Source of the DNA: Flavobacterium panici
GTDB lineage: Bacteria > Bacteroidota > Bacteroidia > Flavobacteriales > Flavobacteriaceae
Assembly (NCBI RefSeq): GCF_903819335.1
Contig: NZ_CAIJDE010000069.1
Coordinates: 1-64,000 of the forward strand
Length of the DNA: 64,000 bases
Direction of reading: 5' to 3'
The notes under the pieces are model-generated. The model had not been told where the DNA came from. It worked only from the letters and a program-made list of their open reading frames with translations, and did no database searches. Below are positions 60,222 through 64,000 of this stretch, piece by piece. The position numbers and the translations under genes are program-made. Positions within the stretch are counted from its first letter, which is position 1, and each line of letters opens with the position of its first letter.

Positions 60222-61376
60222 TTAACTTTTTATCAACCCGTTAACAAATTTAGTATTTTTATTTAAATAAAAATCTGCTTTTTGGTTCATTTTCGGAATA
60301 TTAAGATAATCATCAGAATAAACAGCTTCATTTCCGTCGTATTCATAATGACCAAAATAATTTTCCAATTCGCCTGCTTCTACTATATAAGCATTAAAAT
60401 GAATCTTATTTTCAATCAATTCTTCTTTGTATTGTGCGACAAAATTCGTAATAATTTCGATACCATCATAATTTATTTTGATATTTTTATACATAAAATC
60501 ATAAAAAACGACTTTATTTTGTGAAATATTCAAATAATCAGAATTTCTATTGACAACTAAATCGTTTTCGCTTATGAGTTTAAAGCCCGAAATTAGTGAG
60601 AAAAATATGTATTTTCTTGTAATTTCCCTTTCATAATCCTTAGGAAAATGACCTGCTTCAAACAATATGGTAGGAACTCCTAAAAACTGAAAAGTATCTC
60701 CTATACAGTTTATATTGAATGAATCGTCAAATCTTCCAACTTGTCCGGGAATATATTTTTGCAATTCATCGTTAATTCCGGCAATTAAATTAATCGCTTT
60801 TTGTCTGTTTTCATTCACTTCTCTTTCTTCATTATAAGATGGAGCCAGAAAAGAGACAGTTGCAGGCTTACCAGTATCGCCAGCGCCAAAAATAGTACGC
60901 TGATCGTGCAGATTAAAGCAGTAATGAGGTTTAAAAGTTTCAAAAACTTCTCTTAAAACGTTACTTTCTGGCTGTGTAAGGTTTTGAGAATCGCGATTTA
61001 AGTCAATTTTATTCGCATTTTCACGTGTATAAAGCCTAGCGCCGTCAGGGTTTAATATAGGAATGGCATAAAATGTAAATGTTGAGAGCATTTTTTTAGC
61101 AAAATCAGATTTGCTGTTTAATACATTAATAAAGTCAAAAAGCGCTTTAGTTGTCGTGCTTTCATTTCCATGCATTTGAGACCATAAATAGATACGTGTT
61201 TTTCCGGTTCCAATTTCGTAACTATATATAGGTTCTCCTAAAACAGATTTTCCAATAACCTTAACTTGATTATCAGTATTTAATTTATCTAATAAAGGCT
61301 GAATATGATCTAAAGTCAGGTATCTTCCTTCAATAGAATGCTCTTTGTATTGGTTAAATAATTCTTCTAAATTCAT
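60222..61376 (-). CDS. M14 family zinc carboxypeptidase
   Basis: 384 residues. The zinc site is HGNE within LWSQMHGNESTTTK (His and Glu, about 89-92) and the later His in CFNLHDQRTIFG (about 157); FEAGHFPKDYER supplies the catalytic Glu. IPILNPDGARLYTRENANKIDLNRD is the typical M14 core with the substrate-binding Asn-Arg. No signal peptide, so probably intracellular. Transcribed away from the XRE gene, with a GTTTAC-type operator over its -7 box. Confidence 0.85.
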   Translation of the reverse strand: MNLEELFNQYKEHSIEGRYLTLDHIQPLLDKLNTDNQVKVIGKSVLGEPIYSYEIGTGKTRIYLWSQMHGNESTTTKALFDFINVLNSKSDFAKKMLSTFTFYAIPILNPDGARLYTRENANKIDLNRDSQNLTQPESNVLREVFETFKPHYCFNLHDQRTIFGAGDTGKPATVSFLAPSYNEEREVNENRQKAINLIAGINDELQKYIPGQVGRFDDSFNINCIGDTFQFLGVPTILFEAGHFPKDYEREITRKYIFFSLISGFKLISENDLVVNRNSDYLNISQNKVVFYDFMYKNIKINYDGIEIITNFVAQYKEELIENKIHFNAYIVEAGELENYFGHYEYDGNEAVYSDDYLNIPKMNQKADFYLNKNTKFVNGLIKS

Positions 61377-61389
61377 TGTGTTTTGATTA

Positions 61390-61696
61390 GTTTACAAAAG
61401 TAAACATCTTTATTTTTACAATTGTAAACAAGAAAAAATAAAGAGAATTTAGAAATGTAAACAGATTTATTAATGAGTTTTAAGGATTTAAACAAAATCC
61501 AGTTAACAATTGTTATTACTTTAAGTATAAAATATCAATATATTATATTTCAATGAGTTATGTAGTGTCATATGAAGTTAAAATTGCATCATAAATCCTT
61601 AATTTGAACGATTTACAACTGTAAAATTGTATTATCAAATCTTTTTAGTTACATTTGTAAACACGTATGATTTAAATTAGAATTTACAATGGTAAA
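61390..61696. promoter_or_regulatory. Divergent promoter region with an array of GTTTAC-N4-GTAAAC operators
   Basis: Five palindromic sites: 61390-61405 (GTTTACAAAAGTAAAC), 61415-61428 (TTTACAATTGTAAA), 61612-61625 (TTTACAACTGTAAA), 61648-61662 (GTTACATTTGTAAAC) and 61683-61696 (TTTACAATGGTAAA), plus a half site GTAAAC at 61457. The minus-strand -7 TACTTTTG (61395-61402) lies in the first site; the plus-strand promoter (TTG 61627, spacer 20, TACATTTG 61650-61657) lies in the fourth; the fifth covers the ATG at 61689. The 312-base gap 61377-61688 contains no gene. Confidence 0.75.
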
Positions 61697-62147
61697 CATC
61701 GATGATTTTGTAAAAAGACTGGAAATTATACTGGATTATTACGCACTAAATGCCTCTTCATTTGCAGATAAAATTGGTGTGCAGCGTTCCAGTATGTCTC
61801 ACCTGCTCTCTGGAAGAAACAAACCAAGTCTTGATTTTGTCATGAAAATTTTGGATGTTTTTCCTGAAGTAGACTTATATTGGATTCTAGTTGGAAAAGG
61901 AAATTTTCCTAAATCAGAAAATGAAACCGTTCCGAATTTTCAAAATATAAATTCAGACTCCCCTTCTTCATCAAATGAAAATTATTCTGGAGAAGATTTA
62001 TTTACTCCATTAAATAAAGAAGAAAATAAATCCCAGATTAAAAGTTTGATCGAAACCAAAAAATCAAATTTGAGTTTTGAAGAAGACGAAATTGAGAAAA
62101 TTGTAATTTTCTATAAAAACGGAACTTTTAAGGCTTATGTACCATAG
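61689..62147 (+). CDS. XRE-family transcriptional regulator, probable autorepressor
   Basis: 152 residues. Helix-turn-helix at about 5-66 (LNASSFADKIGVQRSSMSHLLSGRNKPSLDF), then an acidic, serine-rich linker (about 78-115) and a short C-terminal beta segment (KIVIFYKNGTFKAYVP). Three palindromes lie in the 80 bases ahead of the gene, one over its start codon, so it very likely represses itself and the divergent carboxypeptidase. Confidence 0.82.
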   Translation: MVNIDDFVKRLEIILDYYALNASSFADKIGVQRSSMSHLLSGRNKPSLDFVMKILDVFPEVDLYWILVGKGNFPKSENETVPNFQNINSDSPSSSNENYSGEDLFTPLNKEENKSQIKSLIETKKSNLSFEEDEIEKIVIFYKNGTFKAYVP

Positions 62148-62230
62148 ATCGAAAATTTCGCGTATTTGAAAATTTTTTAAAATAATTTTCATTTAAGGGA
62201 TTCTCACGAATCTGGAAAATCATCAAAAAA

Positions 62231-62782
62231 TTAGATCTGAATTCCGTTTTCAGGAATTTTTCCTAAAACACCTTTATAGTGCTGTTTTAAAATTTCCCAA
62301 TCGGCTTCATAATTTCCTGTTGGATAAAATGGCTTTCCTAGATTCACTTCTTTCTTTCCCCAATCAAAAGCAACGGGAACTATTGGCACATTCGCTTTAA
62401 GCGCTATATAATAAAATCCGGTTTTAATTTCGGTTACACCTTTTCGTGTTCCTTCTGGTGCAACAGCCAAGCGAAAAACTTCTTTACGATCAAAAATAGC
62501 AGCGATAGAATCTACTTTATTTAATCCTCCGGTGCGGTCAAGCGGTTCACCACCAACATTTCTAAAATAGTAACCAAACGGAAATTTGAATAATTCTTTC
62601 TTCCCAACCCAGTTCATTTGTAAGCCGGAAATACCGCGGGTAAAAAGACCAATATAAAAATCGTGATTACTGGTATGCGGCATAACCATTAATATACATT
62701 TTTTTACTTCAGCATTTTCTATTCCTACTATCTTCCAGCCCATTAGCTTAAAAAAGATGAATTTGTATAGTCTTTTCTTCAT
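62231..62782 (-). CDS. PlsC-like 1-acylglycerol-3-phosphate acyltransferase
   Basis: 183 residues, on the short side for the family. Block I HTSNHD (HX4D, in LMVMPHTSNHDFYIGLF), block III APEGTRKG and block IV VPIVPVAFDWG are present. Adds a fatty acyl chain to lysophosphatidate or a similar lysolipid at the inner membrane. Divergent from the spermidine-synthase-like gene. Confidence 0.83.
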   Translation of the reverse strand: MKKRLYKFIFFKLMGWKIVGIENAEVKKCILMVMPHTSNHDFYIGLFTRGISGLQMNWVGKKELFKFPFGYYFRNVGGEPLDRTGGLNKVDSIAAIFDRKEVFRLAVAPEGTRKGVTEIKTGFYYIALKANVPIVPVAFDWGKKEVNLGKPFYPTGNYEADWEILKQHYKGVLGKIPENGIQI

Positions 62783-62800
62783 TAAAATTTAATATTTCTT

Positions 62801-62831
62801 GCAAAATAAAAGATTTAAAATGGTATTTTTG
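62801..62831 (+). promoter_or_regulatory. Promoter of the spermidine-synthase-like gene
   Basis: A -33 TTG (62801-62803), 20-base spacer, and -7 TATTTTTG (62824-62831), 17 bases before the ATG at 62849. Confidence 0.6.
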
Positions 62832-62848
62832 AGTAAAAGCATTACAAA

Positions 62849-63514
62849 ATGATTCAAAAATTGTTCAGTTATCTATATCCCATTAAAATCTTCAAAAAAA
62901 AATCGGCACGAAGTAAAGTGATCGAAGTTACCTGGGCAAATGGAGAATTGGTTTTAGATTCTGAAAATACAAATTATTCATACGGAAGTTTACAACGTAT
63001 ATTAAGGTACGGTCTTCGCAATATTGGTTATGACAAGGTATTACAAATGGAACATATTCTGGTTCTTGGTGTTGCCGGCGGCAGCGTAATCAAAACCCTT
63101 GTTGACGAAATTAATTATAAAGGTAAAATTACCGGAGTTGAAATCGATCCTGAAATGATTCAAATTGCCAATCAGTATTTTAATTTAAACGAGATCAAGC
63201 AGCTTGAAATTATCATTGACGACGCTTTTGAGTTTGTTTTAAAAACAAAAGATCGCTACGATTTAATAATTATTGATATTTTTGAAGATACTAATATGCC
63301 AAACTTTTTGTTCGAAAAGTTTTTTAGCGAACGAGTTTGTTTTCTTCTCAAAGATCAGGGCTTCATTTTATTCAACACCATGATTCTCGATGAAGCGCAT
63401 AATGTTCGAAACAGAAAATACATTACAGAGATAAACGCACAATTATTTACTTCAAAAATGCTGCCCCGCATTGAAGTTCATAATGAATTAATAATAATCG
63501 AAAAAGTAGCCTAA
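62849..63514 (+). CDS. Spermidine-synthase-like SAM-dependent protein
   Basis: 221 residues, a Rossmann-fold class I methyltransferase/aminopropyltransferase core without the N-terminal beta-barrel of true spermidine synthases: motif I LVLGVAGGSVIKTLVDE, acidic ribose contact GVEIDPEMIQIANQYFN, and DDAFEFV, DLIIIDIFED (motif II). The catalytic DS(S/T)DP motif is replaced by DIFED, so aminopropyl transfer is doubtful. The M23 gene follows after 10 bases. Confidence 0.78.
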   Translation: MIQKLFSYLYPIKIFKKKSARSKVIEVTWANGELVLDSENTNYSYGSLQRILRYGLRNIGYDKVLQMEHILVLGVAGGSVIKTLVDEINYKGKITGVEIDPEMIQIANQYFNLNEIKQLEIIIDDAFEFVLKTKDRYDLIIIDIFEDTNMPNFLFEKFFSERVCFLLKDQGFILFNTMILDEAHNVRNRKYITEINAQLFTSKMLPRIEVHNELIIIEKVA

Positions 63515-63524
63515 ATTTAATTTT

Positions 63525-64000
63525 ATGAAATCCCTTGTATCTATATTAAAAGCCTTACCACCTACTAAAGTAATCGATGCCTCAATTGATTTTTCAAAAT
63601 ACCTTCCTTTAGATTTATCCATAACCAATACTGATTTAGTCGAAAGCAAACCTGAAACGTCTACAGAATTTGAACGTTTTATTTTTGATTATCTGGCAGA
63701 TAATAATGCAGAAGTTGCCTATGGCGGTTATATCGAAGGCCGTAACTTATATAAAAGGAGCACCATTTTTAAAAATGATTCTGTTCCGGAAAGAAATATT
63801 CACATTGGCCTTGATTTATGGGCAAAAGTTGATACTCCAGTTTTAGCTCCGCTTGACGGAAAGGTTCATAGTTTTCAAAATAACGAAGGTTTAGGAGATT
63901 ACGGGCCAACCATAATATTAGAACATGAAGTAGAAAACGAGAAATTTTATACTTTATACGGACATTTATCGTTAGAAAGTATAGAAAACCTTACCGTTGG
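63525..64000 (+). CDS. M23 family metallopeptidase, N-terminal part
   Basis: Open from ATG 63525 (MKSLVSILKALPPTK) to the window edge, 158 codons, so truncated at the right side. The M23/LytM domain is recognised by HIGLDLW (Hx3D zinc motif, about 106-112), VLAPLDGKV and TLYGHLS. No signal peptide is apparent, which is unusual for a peptidoglycan hydrolase; members of this form may act on other substrates. Cotranscribed with the preceding gene. Confidence 0.78.
   Translation, partial: MKSLVSILKALPPTKVIDASIDFSKYLPLDLSITNTDLVESKPETSTEFERFIFDYLADNNAEVAYGGYIEGRNLYKRSTIFKNDSVPERNIHIGLDLWAKVDTPVLAPLDGKVHSFQNNEGLGDYGPTIILEHEVENEKFYTLYGHLSLESIENLTV

Overview
The window reads as chromosomal DNA of a Flavobacteriaceae bacterium, most probably a Flavobacterium. 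It is AT-rich and lacks obvious Shine-Dalgarno sites. Many genes are preceded by the Bacteroidetes-type promoter box TAnnTTTG. It carries a SusC/TonB-style outer-membrane barrel, a LytTR two-component pair, an O-antigen ligase gene, a fused E1 alpha/beta oxo-acid dehydrogenase and other family-typical proteins. No phage, insertion sequence, integrase or CRISPR array is visible. One tRNA gene (Val, anticodon TAC, minus strand, 42959-43033) is present.

Layout. 1-2714: small orphan genes (an XRE regulator, a membrane-anchored protein, a coiled-coil protein, two secreted proteins) and a decayed gene tail at 65-118. 2849-10172: Bcr/CflA exporter, type II NADH dehydrogenase, GNAT acetyltransferase, two SF2 helicases, DUF6155. 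10276-18689: DUF3817, MscS channel, lipoprotein, an unlisted 58-residue membrane protein, Crp/Fnr regulator with an MDR oxidoreductase, fused E1 dehydrogenase, isopenicillin-N-synthase-like oxygenase. 18804-23947: SUI1 factor, then a tight run of nucleoside phosphorylase, DinB, VOC and DUF4265, then a cytoplasmic substrate-binding protein, a transglutaminase and a lipoprotein. 24022-28505: LytTR regulator/kinase divergent from an outer-membrane barrel. 28597-36698: DUF2200, an ArsR-SRPBCC-DoxX operon, two Tet(X)-family flavoproteins with AraC regulators, an alginate-export-type porin. 36750-42854: a tandem pair of diverged AlkB-like dioxygenases, a membrane XRE protein, a two-lobed aspartyl-protease-like protein, a second copy of the first XRE gene, a pentapeptide-repeat membrane protein. 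43301-50759: ABC exporter, proline dehydrogenase, O-antigen ligase and TPR halves that look frameshifted apart, AroB. 50817-56216: a polyamine block (short basic ORF, arginine decarboxylase, deoxyhypusine-synthase-like protein without the catalytic lysine, acidic-tail protein), then RecQ. 56440-64000: DinB, PEP carboxylase, Lrp, M14 carboxypeptidase divergent from an XRE regulator across an operator array, acyltransferase, spermidine-synthase-like protein and the start of an M23 peptidase.

Two things stand out. First, the intergenic DNA is rich in structured repeats. There are several families of short-period inverted repeats that fill the gaps between convergent genes and abut or supply stop codons, a multi-hairpin element with compensating changes between its two loci, and at least two longer inverted-repeat families. 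Second, several regulatory circuits can be read directly from the DNA: GTTTAC-N4-GTAAAC sites around both promoters of the M14/XRE pair, AGTCAAATNACT sites bracketing the ArsR promoter, and GATAAC-N4-GTTATC ahead of the oxidoreductase beside the Crp/Fnr gene. The best candidates for unusual biochemistry are the AlkB-like pair, the Tet(X)-like enzyme with altered drug-contact positions, and the lysine-less deoxyhypusine-synthase homologue. All names rest on motifs and recalled family features; no database search was run.
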